From an uncultured Paracoccaceae bacterium (GTDB taxonomy: Bacteria > Pseudomonadota > Alphaproteobacteria > Rhodobacterales > Rhodobacteraceae): a DNA stretch of 64,000 nucleotides. Below, one piece after another: positions 52,975 to 62,618 of the stretch. Numbering within the stretch: the first letter of the stretch is position 1; each line of letters begins with the position of its first letter. The stretch lies in contig CAJJBH010000018.1 in NCBI GenBank assembly GCA_905182355.1, positions 1-64,000 on the forward strand. Reading direction: 5' to 3'. The notes under the pieces are model-generated. The model had not been told where the DNA came from, did no database searches, and saw only the letters and a program-made list of their open reading frames with translations. A program made the position numbers and the translations under genes.

Positions 52975-54189
52975 ATGGTAAAGTCGGCTGACGCTTTTCG
53001 CACTATTTCCGAAGTGGCTGATTGGCTAGGCGTACAAACCCACGTCTTACGGTTTTGGGAAAGCAAATTCACGCAAGTGAAACCTGTTAAACGTGCGGGT
53101 GGTCGCAGGTATTATCGCCCCGTAGATATGCTGCTGTTAGGTGGCATTCAAAAACTACTGCACGAAGATGGCCTGACGATCAAAGGTGTTCAAAAAATAC
53201 TACGTGAAAAAGGTATTGCACATGTTTCGGCGCTGTCACCCGAGGTGGACGGTGATCGAAGTGTTGATTTAAACGCGCCGTCCCCTGACACACCCATCAA
53301 ATCAGCTCCATTCACACAAGTCGCCCCCCAAGACGTCGAACCTGCAACGGCGGATGTTGTGCCTTTCATGCAAGACTCGCGTCCTGATGATGCCATTAAG
53401 CCTGTTGATCGCCCCTCGTTCACGCAGGATGCGGTTGTGATTCCTGATGAACAGGTTGAGCCGACAGACGCAGCCGAGCCAACGCTTGCCCAACCCAAAA
53501 CAGAAGATGATGATACAGGTCTGGCGAAAGAACCGATTGTCGGATCTACTCCAGAAAACATCCCACAAGAAAGCGTTATAAAACAAGAACTGGAAGACGA
53601 GGTTGTCGCCCGAAAGCCAGAGCCACATGTTACAGCAGATGCAGACATGGTCACTGATGCGCAAGGTGCTGTTACAGACACACCAGCGGACTTAGTGGCA
53701 ACACCAGAACCTGAATTTGTTACGCCCGAACCATTAGCCAAAGCACTGGCCGCCGCTGAGCAATCAGCCGTCGCAGCCGAACCTGGTGTTATGGAAGAGG
53801 AAGCGGCGCAGGAAGAAACACCAACACCTGTTGTTGAAGAACCAATTGCGGAACTGCCATCTTTCCTAAATCGTTCTAGCAAACCAACAGCACCGGTCAC
53901 GGACAATTTACCGCCAGAAGGCGGAGCAGCAGAACCTGTCCAAACGGTTGAAACGCATGATGATGTTGTGGAAGTTACTAAAACCTCTATCGAAGCGGCA
54001 ATACCAAAGCCCAAAATTGTGGACATACCCGACACACCCTTCGAGCCCGGAATAACAGCCAGCCCGCGCGCATTAAGCGCGCTGGCCAAGACCAAGTCGC
54101 TTACATCGGCGCAGGCCAGTAAAATTGCCCCCATGCTTACCCAATTGCGCAATCTGCGTGATCGCATGGGCGCGGCGCGCAAAGAATAA
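52975..54189 (+). CDS. MerR family transcriptional regulator with long acidic low-complexity C-terminus
   Basis: [71 protein letters not shown]; Glu/Pro/Thr/Val-rich tail. Confidence 0.9.
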   Translation: MVKSADAFRTISEVADWLGVQTHVLRFWESKFTQVKPVKRAGGRRYYRPVDMLLLGGIQKLLHEDGLTIKGVQKILREKGIAHVSALSPEVDGDRSVDLNAPSPDTPIKSAPFTQVAPQDVEPATADVVPFMQDSRPDDAIKPVDRPSFTQDAVVIPDEQVEPTDAAEPTLAQPKTEDDDTGLAKEPIVGSTPENIPQESVIKQELEDEVVARKPEPHVTADADMVTDAQGAVTDTPADLVATPEPEFVTPEPLAKALAAAEQSAVAAEPGVMEEEAAQEETPTPVVEEPIAELPSFLNRSSKPTAPVTDNLPPEGGAAEPVQTVETHDDVVEVTKTSIEAAIPKPKIVDIPDTPFEPGITASPRALSALAKTKSLTSAQASKIAPMLTQLRNLRDRMGAARKE

Positions 54190-54247
54190 TTCAAGTGCCA
54201 GTTCCCCCTTGCCACGGGCCAAAATTCGGGTATGAAACGCAACAAGT

Positions 54248-54324
54248 CGGGCTATGGCGCAGTCTGGTAGCGCGTCCGTCTGGGGGACGGAAGGTCGCAG
54301 GTTCGAGTCCTGCTAGCCCGACCA
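54248..54324 (+). tRNA. tRNA-Pro (anticodon GGG), CCA encoded
   Basis: Cloverleaf: CGGGCTA acceptor pairing TAGCCCG; anticodon loop CTGGGGG; T-arm GCAGG-TTCGAGT-CCTGC; ACCA end. Confidence 0.95.
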
Positions 54325-54395
54325 AATATAAAACCACGCGAACCGCCCGTGCCGTAAGGCTGCGGGCGTTTGCCGTTTAACCCAAGAGTAGTCCA

Positions 54396-55475
54396 ATGAC
54401 CGGTGTAATCCCAAACCAACACATCAGCGAAATGATCGAAAGCGGGAAAATCACTGCCTCGCCTGCCGTGATTGACGCGCAAATCCAACCTGCCAGTCTG
54501 GATATGCGATTGGGAACTGTGGCTTATCGCGTACGTGCTTCGTTTTTGACGGGCCATGGTGCCAAAGTCACGGACCGTTTGGCGGAATTTGAAATGCACC
54601 GCGTTGATCTGACGGGTGGTGCTGTATTAGAAAAAGGCTGTGTTTACGTGGTTCCTTTGATGGAATCACTGGCCCTGCCCGATGATGTGAATGCGGTCGC
54701 AAACGCCAAAAGTTCAACAGGTCGGTTGGACTTGCTAACCCGCACGATCACCGACGGGGGCACTGAATTTGACCGTATTCCATCGGGATACAACGGACCG
54801 CTTTACGCCGAAATTTGCCCACGCTCGTTTTCAGTTCTTGTTCGCCCTGGAATGCGTTTGAACCAAATCAGGTTCCGCACTGGCCATGCTGTATTAGACG
54901 ATACTGCTTTGGCCGACTTGCACGCGACCATCCCATTGGTCAACGGCGAACCAGTTATCGACGATGGTTTGGGCTTTTCCGTCGACCTAAATCTGCCCGA
55001 CACCACTTTGGTCGGTTACCGCGCCAAACCCCACACAGGGGTCATCGATTTGGACCTGATAAACCACTACGATCCCACAGAGTATTGGGAGGAAGTACAC
55101 GCCACAAACGGCCACATCATCCTTGATCCCGGTGCGTTTTACATTTTGGTTAGCCGTGAAGCCGTGTGTATTCCACCTGAGTATGCGGCAGAAATGGCAC
55201 CCTACCTTGCGATGGTTGGGGAATTCCGCGTCCATTATGCAGGGTTCTTTGATCCCGGGTTTGGTCATGATTCTGCGGGTGGTGCGGGATCACGCGGCGT
55301 TTTGGAAGTTCGCTGTCACGAGGCCCCGTTTGTGTTGGAACACGGCCAAGTGGTTGGGCGTTTGGTCTATGAAAAGATGGCGCAAACCCCTACTCAGCTA
55401 TACGGCGTGAGCATTGCATCAAATTACCAAGGGCAAGGCCTGAAGCTGTCTAAGCACTTCAAAACCAACGCCTAA
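54396..55475 (+). CDS. 2'-deoxycytidine 5'-triphosphate deaminase (long alphaproteobacterial form)
   Basis: IDAQIQPASLDMRLGTVAYRV, NAKSSTGRLDLLTRTI, GPLYAEICPRSFSVLVRPGMRLNQIRF. Confidence 0.9.
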   Translation: MTGVIPNQHISEMIESGKITASPAVIDAQIQPASLDMRLGTVAYRVRASFLTGHGAKVTDRLAEFEMHRVDLTGGAVLEKGCVYVVPLMESLALPDDVNAVANAKSSTGRLDLLTRTITDGGTEFDRIPSGYNGPLYAEICPRSFSVLVRPGMRLNQIRFRTGHAVLDDTALADLHATIPLVNGEPVIDDGLGFSVDLNLPDTTLVGYRAKPHTGVIDLDLINHYDPTEYWEEVHATNGHIILDPGAFYILVSREAVCIPPEYAAEMAPYLAMVGEFRVHYAGFFDPGFGHDSAGGAGSRGVLEVRCHEAPFVLEHGQVVGRLVYEKMAQTPTQLYGVSIASNYQGQGLKLSKHFKTNA

Positions 55476-55481
55476 TTTAAA

Positions 55482-55663
55482 TTAGCGGCGTGGACCACGG
55501 TCCGTCGGATTGCCGTAATCATCGATTTCACCTAGTGGTGGTTGCTTTTTTTACGCTTAGCCATCAAGTTCGATTTGGCGCTCATGCCAGTATCAACACC
55601 TTTCCGGATCAAACGGTTCATCACCTGACGGATGATCATATCGATGATGTGGTTCATATTCAT
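55482..55663 (-). pseudogene. small basic protein split by a frameshift at an A7 tract (or using slippage)
   Basis: MNMNHIIDMIIRQVMNRLIRKGVDTGMSAKSNLMAKRKK in one frame, then KQPPLGEIDDYGNPTDRGPRR* in the -1 frame; T7 at 55546-55552 on the plus strand; GGGG SD-like upstream. Confidence 0.6.
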
Positions 55664-55721
55664 GGGTCGTTCCCCTTACTGCTTCAACTTCGATATAGTG
55701 GAAGATGTGGCGATTATTAGG

Positions 55722-56387
55722 TCAATCTTCAAAAAGTTCTGACTGGCCTTCATTTCTTTCGTCATCTTCGTCCACGTCACCCGGACCTGGCACTGAACCC
55801 GGCGGTGGTCTATTTTCAAGCAAACCAGTTGAACGCAATTCTTTAAGGCCAGGAAGATCGCGCGCATTTTCCAAACCAAAGTGGTCCAAGAAATTTTGTG
55901 TCACAACAAACGTCACCGGCCGACCGGGTGTCATTTTGCGACGCCCAAAACGGATCCATTCCATTTCCAACAGCTGATCCACCGTACCTCGACTGACAGA
56001 CACACCACGGATTTCTTCAATCTCAGCCCGTGTGACAGGTTGATGGTACGCGATGATTGCTAACGTCTCAATCGCAGCGCGGCTAAGCTTGCGCGTTTCG
56101 ACTGTTTCTTTTTGCATCAAGAAGCCCAAGTCTGGCGCGGTCCGCATCGCCCACGCATCCCCAATTTTAGCTAAATTTACACCGCGCCCCTCGTACAGCT
56201 TGCGTACATGTACCAACGCTTCTGCAGCGTCGCAGCCATGAGGCATACGGGCTTCTAATTCACGCACTGTCACGGGTTCTGCGCTGGCAAAAAGCACAGC
56301 TTCGATCATGCGTTCTTGTTCGCCCATGGGTGCAGCTTCAAAAAGACTTTCTTCTTTTTTTTCAACGGGTTCTGACATGTTATTCAA
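55722..56387 (-). CDS. scpB: segregation and condensation protein B
   Basis: MIEAVLFASAEPVTVRELEARMP...RKLSRAAIETLAIIAYHQPVTRAEIEEIRGVSVSRGTVDQLLE. Confidence 0.96.
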   Translation of the reverse strand: MNNMSEPVEKKEESLFEAAPMGEQERMIEAVLFASAEPVTVRELEARMPHGCDAAEALVHVRKLYEGRGVNLAKIGDAWAMRTAPDLGFLMQKETVETRKLSRAAIETLAIIAYHQPVTRAEIEEIRGVSVSRGTVDQLLEMEWIRFGRRKMTPGRPVTFVVTQNFLDHFGLENARDLPGLKELRSTGLLENRPPPGSVPGPGDVDEDDERNEGQSELFED

Positions 56388-57166
56388 GTCCTTTTTCGCA
56401 ATTGAATTGGCGCAAAGCTTTCCGTTTGGCGAATTTCCAGATGCCCCTCTTTCACCAACTCAAGCGATGCGGCAAAAGTGGCGGCAGTTGCAGAACGCCG
56501 TTTGACAGGATCGTTTTCCCAACCCTCAGGAAGATAGCTGACTATGTCTGTCCAATCACCCGCATACCCGATCAGGCCGCGCATACGTTCAAGCGCCTGC
56601 TCCATCGTAAATACGCTTTCGCGGTCTAAGATAAATGGGCGAAAATCATCACGGGTGCGGATACGCGCGTAACCCTGCATCAAATCCAGCAAACTCGCGG
56701 TGTAAGTTACCTTTTTGACCCGCTCGACAACTTCGATCTGGCCGCGCGCAAAGAAATCACGGCCCAGTTGATCGCGCCCCATCAGACGCGCTGCGCAATC
56801 GCGCATGGCTTGCAAGCGTTCCAACTGAAAGGCCAAGTGAGCGGCTAGTTCAGCGCCCGATGGTCCTTCTTCAGTTGGATCAGGTGGCAACAACAATCGC
56901 GATTTAAGGAATGCCAACCATGCCGCCATCACCAGATAGTCAGCTGCAAGTTCTAAGCGCAGTACCTTAACCTTTTCAACAAAGGCGAGATATTGGTGCG
57001 CCAATTCAAGAATTGAAATCTGGCGAAGGTCTACTTTTTGTGTGCGGCTTAGCGTCAGAAGGACATCCAATGGCCCCTCGAACCCATCAACATCGATGAT
57101 CAACGCTTCCGCGGCCACCCTTTCGGCGACCGAGATACGATCTTCTTCGAACAAGTCTTCGCTCAT
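56384..57166 (-). CDS. scpA: segregation and condensation protein A
   Basis: DGFEGPLDVLLTLSRTQKVDLRQISILELAHQYLAFVE...AAWLAFLKSRLLLP. Confidence 0.96.
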   Translation of the reverse strand: MSEDLFEEDRISVAERVAAEALIIDVDGFEGPLDVLLTLSRTQKVDLRQISILELAHQYLAFVEKVKVLRLELAADYLVMAAWLAFLKSRLLLPPDPTEEGPSGAELAAHLAFQLERLQAMRDCAARLMGRDQLGRDFFARGQIEVVERVKKVTYTASLLDLMQGYARIRTRDDFRPFILDRESVFTMEQALERMRGLIGYAGDWTDIVSYLPEGWENDPVKRRSATAATFAASLELVKEGHLEIRQTESFAPIQLRKRT

Positions 57167-57169
57167 GAA

Positions 57170-58180
57170 TTAATGCGACAATGCGCCCCCGCCTAACAGC
57201 GCTTCAAGTTCGGCGTCTAAGGCCGCAATGTCAATCTGATCTGGCGTTTTACGCTTCATAAGGGCACGTTCCGCCCGTTTTTGGGCGATATCGGTCATTT
57301 CACCGGCTGCTTGCGCCACAAGCTGGCGTTCCGCCAGTGATCCGTTGCAATGTAAAATCACGTCGCATCCAGCATCAAGCGAGGTTCGACTGAGGGTTCC
57401 TAAATCACCACTTAGCGCCTTCATCGAGATGTCGTCAGTCATAATCAAACCATCAAACCCAATGTCATTGCGGATCACATCCATCACCCGTTTGGAAAGC
57501 GTCGCTGGCGCGCTGTCGATCGCATCATAAACCAAATGGGCCGTCATCCCCATTGGGAGATCATTCAGGGCCTTAAAAGGCGCGAAATCATGTGTGTCCA
57601 GACCACCACGCAGCGCAGTTACCCTAGGCAAATCAAAGTGGCTGTCCGCAGTCGCACGTCCGTGTCCGGGTATATGTTTTACAACGGGCAAAACACCGCC
57701 ATCAAGCAAACCATCAGCTGCGGCGCGGCCTAATGTGGCAACTACAGTTGGGCTTGTTCCATAACAACGGTTGCGTAAAAAATCATGGGTTTGCGCATCG
57801 GCAACATCCACCATCGGGGCGCAGTTGCTATCAATACCAATGTCACGCAATTCATGCGCGATTACACGGTACCGCAGATACATCGCACGCGCGGCGCTTT
57901 CACCAGCGGCCTCGACAAACTCTAAAGGCGGCAGCCATTCGCGCCATGTAGGGCTGCGCAGGCGTTGTACACGCCCGCCTTCTTGATCGATGGTGATTGG
58001 GCATTCACGCCCTACCGCCTCGCGATAATCATTGCACAATGCACGCACCTGATCAGGCGTTTCGATATTGCGGGCAAATAGAATAAAACCAAACGGGTTC
58101 ACGTCGCGAAAGAAGGCCTTTTCATCAGCAGTAAGTCGAAGCCCATCGCCGTCAAGGATCGTCGCGCCGAAACGCTTCAT
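57170..58180 (-). CDS. nagZ: beta-N-acetylhexosaminidase (GH3)
   Basis: ITIDQEGGRVQRL, RCYGTSPTVVATLGRAAADGLLDGGVLPVVKHIPGHGRATADSH, LIMTDDISMKAL. Confidence 0.95.
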   Translation of the reverse strand: MKRFGATILDGDGLRLTADEKAFFRDVNPFGFILFARNIETPDQVRALCNDYREAVGRECPITIDQEGGRVQRLRSPTWREWLPPLEFVEAAGESAARAMYLRYRVIAHELRDIGIDSNCAPMVDVADAQTHDFLRNRCYGTSPTVVATLGRAAADGLLDGGVLPVVKHIPGHGRATADSHFDLPRVTALRGGLDTHDFAPFKALNDLPMGMTAHLVYDAIDSAPATLSKRVMDVIRNDIGFDGLIMTDDISMKALSGDLGTLSRTSLDAGCDVILHCNGSLAERQLVAQAAGEMTDIAQKRAERALMKRKTPDQIDIAALDAELEALLGGGALSH

Positions 58181-59166
58181 CTTGTGACAACCGGAATACA
58201 ATCGGCATTTTCAGCCAATAGCGCTGAACAGAAACGGCGTGCGTCGCTTAGATCGTCAAAGCCCATGGCCCGCAGGCGATAGAATGTGCGTCCACCGCTT
58301 TTTGCCTTTTGAACGATACGGGATTTGCCCTCTAGAAAGTCACCAAAGCGCCCTTCGATCTTATCCCACTGACTGCGTGCAACTTCTGCGCTGTCGAACG
58401 CACCAAGCTGAACCAGTCGCGTCCCAGCTGGAACCGAGGCCGCATCAATATCATTGGTGGCAGCTTTGGCAGGTGCGGACACCGGAATCACAACAGACGG
58501 TGCTGATGCGGGCCGCAACAAAGGGCGCAAAGATTGACGCAAGCCAGCTGCTTGGATCGCTGAGGTTTGAGACGCACCGGCAGCAACCACACGTGTCACA
58601 GCAGCGACGACTTTTGGTCCGTTCGCCGTGGCACCCGCACTTGTCGAGTTTGGCCCTGCAGTCAGTTGGCGCAGCAAATCATTGACGGTTTTTTCTTGTG
58701 ATAACGTGCCAACATCTGTTGACCTATCCGCAATAGTAGCGGTCAAATCCAAACGGGCTGGCTGTTGCACTGGTGCAACGAACGCAGCAGAAACGGGCGT
58801 GTCTTCGGATGTAAGTTGCACAGGTTTAGGGGCCAAAACCAGCGTGTCCGCCGGGGCCGAAGTAGAACCAGCACCTGCAACTTCGTTCACAGACAGCCCT
58901 TGGTTCAGGGCCAACTGGCCACCCGGGCTATCGGGCAACACGCGCATGTAGCCTTGTATTGCTTGGACAACTGGCAGACCCGTCACATCCCGCACCATCA
59001 GTTTATACCCCCAGACCCCGACACCTACTATCAAGGCGGCAGACAAAGCTGCCGCTGCAAGATTAGTCATATTTGTCAAAGAGTTCTGCGCACCAACTGA
59101 TCTCGAGTTGCCCACAGCTGAATAGCCTTGGGCACCCATGCCATGGGTATAGGGGACGTTTGCCAT
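58177..59166 (-). CDS. SPOR domain-containing protein
   Basis: N-terminal TM; C-terminal GTRLVQLGAFDSAEVARSQWDKIEGRFGDFLEGKSRIVQKAKSGGRTFYRLRAMGFDDLSDARRFCSALLAENADCIPV SPOR domain. Confidence 0.92.
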   Translation of the reverse strand: MANVPYTHGMGAQGYSAVGNSRSVGAQNSLTNMTNLAAAALSAALIVGVGVWGYKLMVRDVTGLPVVQAIQGYMRVLPDSPGGQLALNQGLSVNEVAGAGSTSAPADTLVLAPKPVQLTSEDTPVSAAFVAPVQQPARLDLTATIADRSTDVGTLSQEKTVNDLLRQLTAGPNSTSAGATANGPKVVAAVTRVVAAGASQTSAIQAAGLRQSLRPLLRPASAPSVVIPVSAPAKAATNDIDAASVPAGTRLVQLGAFDSAEVARSQWDKIEGRFGDFLEGKSRIVQKAKSGGRTFYRLRAMGFDDLSDARRFCSALLAENADCIPVVTR

Positions 59167-59243
59167 TTTTGCCTCGTTGCCCGCTTGGGTACATTGCCCG
59201 TGGGGTCTGCTGATTTAAACCTGTTCAGCCGAGGCGGTTATTT

Positions 59244-60989
59244 TTAACGCATCTCTTCGGCTGGCTCTACACCCAGAATACCAAGGCCGGCAGCTATTAC
59301 AACAGCCGCCGCACGTGCGAGGGCAATTTTCGCCTGCGACACTTTTTGATCATCCTGTAAAAAGCGCAGTTCTGGCAATTCATTGCCGCGATTCCAAAGT
59401 CCATGGAATTCGCCTGCCAGTTCATAAAGATAGAACGCGATCCGGTGCGGTTCATTGGCACGTGCCGCCGTCTCGATCAAACGTGGCCATTCCGCCAACT
59501 TAGCAGCCAGCGTCAATTCTGCCTCGTGATCCAGCAACGACAGGTCAGCATTGGCCAAAGACGCATCATCAACTGTAACACCTGCCTCAACCGCTTTGCG
59601 CAGGACTGAATTCACCCGGGCGTGGGCGTATTGTACATAAAACACGGGGTTGTCGCGGCTTTGCTCAAGCACTTTGTCGAAGTCAAAATCAAGTGGCGCG
59701 TCGTTTTTACGCGTTAGCATCACAAAGCGCGTCACGTCAGACCCAACCTCTTTGACCACATCGCTCAGCTTCACAAAGGTCCCTGCCCGCTTGGACATCT
59801 TGAACGGCTCGCCGTTTTTGAACAATTTCACCAGTTGCGTCAGTTTGATGTCCAACGGAACCTTGCCGTCCGACAAAGCAGACACAGCCGCTTTCATCCG
59901 TTTGACATAGCCACCGTGATCCGCACCAAAGACATCGATCAATAGGTCATAGCCACGTTCAACCTTGTCATAGTGATAGGCAATATCAGGCGCAAAATAC
60001 GTCCAAGAGCCGTCAGATTTTTTGACTGGCCGGTCCACATCGTCGCCGTGTTCGGTCGATTTGAATAAAGTCTGTTCGCGTGGTTCCCAATCTTCAGGCA
60101 TCTTGCCTTTTGGTGGCTCAAGATAACCTTCATAGATCAACCCTTTGTCATCCAAGGACTTGATAGATTTTTCTATCAGGCCGGACCCATAAAGCGATTT
60201 CTCAGAAAAGAACCGATCCATTTTGATACCCAAAAGCCCAAGGTCCGCACGGATCAAATCCATCATCGCCTCGGTCGCGAACTCACGAACATCCAACAGC
60301 CAAACGTCTTCGTCTTTGCCCACGTAGGCATCGCCAACTTTGGCCTTCAGCGCCTCGCCAGTCTTAACCAGATAATCGCCGGGATATGTGCCATCAGGAA
60401 ACGCAACATCTTGGCCATGCGCCTCTAGGTACCGCAGGTAAACGGAACGGGCCAGTACGTCGACCTGCGCGCCACCATCGTTAATGTAATATTCGCGCGT
60501 CACATCAAAGCCTGCGAAATCCAGCAACGACGCAAGCGCATCACCAAAGACCGCGCCACGTGTGTGCCCCACGTGAAGTGGGCCAGTTGGATTGGCACTG
60601 ACGTATTCGACGTTCACCTTTTTATGCTTGCCCATTGTAGAGCGGCCAAAATCAGTGCCTGTTGTCAGAATTGACCCGACAACCCCTTGCCACAAAGACG
60701 CAGACAAACGCAGGTTCAAAAAGCCCGGTCCTGCCACTTCAGCCGCAGTAATTCGGTCATCTGACGCCAAACGCGCAGCCAAAGCATCCGCTATGTCGCG
60801 TGGTTTTAAACCTGCAGGCTTAGCCAAAACCATGGCCGCATTTGTCGCCATGTCGCCGTGTGTCGCATCGCGTGGGGGTTCTACTGTGACATTGTCAAAA
60901 TTCAACCCCTCAGGCAGCTGTCCAGCCTCAACCATCGCGTTAAGGTCAGCAATTACTTGGGTACGAATGTCGGCAAAAAGGTTCATCAA
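59244..60989 (-). CDS. argS: arginyl-tRNA synthetase
   Basis: [46 protein letters not shown]-like anticodon domain. Confidence 0.97.
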   Translation of the reverse strand: MMNLFADIRTQVIADLNAMVEAGQLPEGLNFDNVTVEPPRDATHGDMATNAAMVLAKPAGLKPRDIADALAARLASDDRITAAEVAGPGFLNLRLSASLWQGVVGSILTTGTDFGRSTMGKHKKVNVEYVSANPTGPLHVGHTRGAVFGDALASLLDFAGFDVTREYYINDGGAQVDVLARSVYLRYLEAHGQDVAFPDGTYPGDYLVKTGEALKAKVGDAYVGKDEDVWLLDVREFATEAMMDLIRADLGLLGIKMDRFFSEKSLYGSGLIEKSIKSLDDKGLIYEGYLEPPKGKMPEDWEPREQTLFKSTEHGDDVDRPVKKSDGSWTYFAPDIAYHYDKVERGYDLLIDVFGADHGGYVKRMKAAVSALSDGKVPLDIKLTQLVKLFKNGEPFKMSKRAGTFVKLSDVVKEVGSDVTRFVMLTRKNDAPLDFDFDKVLEQSRDNPVFYVQYAHARVNSVLRKAVEAGVTVDDASLANADLSLLDHEAELTLAAKLAEWPRLIETAARANEPHRIAFYLYELAGEFHGLWNRGNELPELRFLQDDQKVSQAKIALARAAAVVIAAGLGILGVEPAEEMR

Positions 60990-61054
60990 TTTAGTCCTAA
61001 ATCGGGTCGGGTGAGGTGTATCAGGTACAGGGGTCAGGTCAACGGGCGTAGGTG

Positions 61055-62194
61055 TTAGTCTTTGCCCAAGATACGTTCATATTCCAACAGGGCATATCGA
61101 TCCGTCATGCCAGAAATATAATCACAAACCCGTCGCGCAATTGCTGTTTGATCTGCATCTTTTAGTTCGTCCTGCCAATTTTCGGGCAATTGTGACGGAT
61201 CGTTCAGAAACAAAGGAAATAGCTCGCGAATGACTAAGGTTACTTCTTCACGCTTCTTCATCACGGACGGCGCGCGGTACATTCGGGTGAACAAAAATTC
61301 GCGTATTTCACCAAGACTGGCAAAAACGGCGTCCGAAAATCGAATGACGGGATAGCCAAGGTGGCGAATATCACGCGCAGACTTTGCGCCGCTTTCCGCC
61401 AAAATTGCGGCGGATGTCGTAATTACATCGCTGACCATCACGCCAAAGACACTGCGTAATGCTTCATGACGGCGCCTGTCCGTCTCCAAATCAGGATAAG
61501 CCTTATCAACTTCTGCGTAGGCTTGCCCGACAATGGGCAAGGCCATAATATCAGCGTCCGTGAATAGTCCGGCTCGCAAACCATCGTGCAGGTCGTGGTT
61601 GTTGTATGCGATGTCATCAGACAAGGCGGCAACTTGCGCCTCTGCGCTGGCGTGGGTGTGCAGTTCCAGGTCATGTGTGGCGTCATATTCAGCCAGCGCA
61701 AAAGGCAAGTTGCCTAAAACGGGCCCATTGTGCTTCGCGATCCCCTCTAAACATTCCCATGTCAGGTTCAGCCCATCAAACTGGGCGTAATGGCGTTCAA
61801 GATCAGTCACGATTTTTATAGCTTGGGCATTATGATCGAAACCGCCGTAGGGGGCCATCATCTCGTGCAACACGTCCTCCCCCGCATGTCCAAACGGTGG
61901 GTGGCCAAGGTCATGTGCGAGTGCCACAGCTTCTGTCAGTTCCCCGTTCAAGCCTAAAGCGCCCGCGATTGTACGCGCCACCTGCGCCACCTCGATCGAG
62001 TGTGTCAGGCGCGTGCGGAAATAATCGCCTTCGTGTTCTACGAAAACCTGTGTCTTGTGTTTCAGCCGGCGAAACGCGCTGGCGTGGATAATACGATCTC
62101 GATCACGTTGAAAACTTGATCGAAAACTAAACTCTTCTTCCGCAACACGCCGTCCCTTGCTGTGTTTCGGATCAGAGGCAAATGGCGCTTGCAT
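61055..62194 (-). CDS. dgt: deoxyguanosinetriphosphate triphosphohydrolase-like protein
   Basis: [40 protein letters not shown]...[23 protein letters not shown] motif. Confidence 0.95.
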   Translation of the reverse strand: MQAPFASDPKHSKGRRVAEEEFSFRSSFQRDRDRIIHASAFRRLKHKTQVFVEHEGDYFRTRLTHSIEVAQVARTIAGALGLNGELTEAVALAHDLGHPPFGHAGEDVLHEMMAPYGGFDHNAQAIKIVTDLERHYAQFDGLNLTWECLEGIAKHNGPVLGNLPFALAEYDATHDLELHTHASAEAQVAALSDDIAYNNHDLHDGLRAGLFTDADIMALPIVGQAYAEVDKAYPDLETDRRRHEALRSVFGVMVSDVITTSAAILAESGAKSARDIRHLGYPVIRFSDAVFASLGEIREFLFTRMYRAPSVMKKREEVTLVIRELFPLFLNDPSQLPENWQDELKDADQTAIARRVCDYISGMTDRYALLEYERILGKD

Positions 62195-62227
62195 ACATCA
62201 CTAGTCCTTGTCGCCTGTCCTATGGCC

Positions 62228-62247
62228 CTCTATATTATATTATAGAG
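62228..62247. promoter_or_regulatory. inverted repeat in the dgt/erpA divergent promoter region
   Basis: CTCTATA-TTATAT-TATAGAG, AT-rich dyad in the 96-bp gap between divergent genes. Confidence 0.35.
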
Positions 62248-62290
62248 CATAATGTAACAGGCCTTTGGCCACCCATTCGGAGCATTTCTA

Positions 62291-62614
62291 GTGCAACTGC
62301 CGCCAAAAGTAACAACACGCGCCTTTGAACGTCTTGCAGAAATCGGGGCCGCCGATCAAGGGCAGGCTTTGCGTGTCGCTGTCGAGGGTGGTGGATGTTC
62401 GGGGTTCCAATATGAGATCGCATTGGATGGCCCCAAAGACGACGATTTGATACTGGAAGGATCCGGTCAAAAGGTGGTTGTGGATTCCATATCGCTTCCG
62501 TTTCTGTCCAACGCTGTGATCGACTTTTCCGAAGAGCTAATCGGAGCCCGTTTTGTAATCGAAAACCCGAATGCAACAAGCGCCTGCGGATGTGGAACTT
62601 CCTTTTCGATGTAA
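62291..62614 (+). CDS. erpA: HesB/IscA/ErpA family iron-sulfur cluster carrier
   Basis: ALRVAVEGGGCSGFQYEIALD, ISLPFLSNAVIDFSEELIGARFVIENPNATSACGCGTSFSM (three conserved Cys); GTG start. Confidence 0.92.
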   Translation: MQLPPKVTTRAFERLAEIGAADQGQALRVAVEGGGCSGFQYEIALDGPKDDDLILEGSGQKVVVDSISLPFLSNAVIDFSEELIGARFVIENPNATSACGCGTSFSM

Positions 62615-62618
62615 GGGT

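Noticed and set aside
53190-54245. 351-aa antisense ORF opposite the MerR-family gene
   Set aside because: It is a Ser/Thr/Gly/Ala-rich mirror of the low-complexity coding strand, with no SD or motif; typical antisense artefact.
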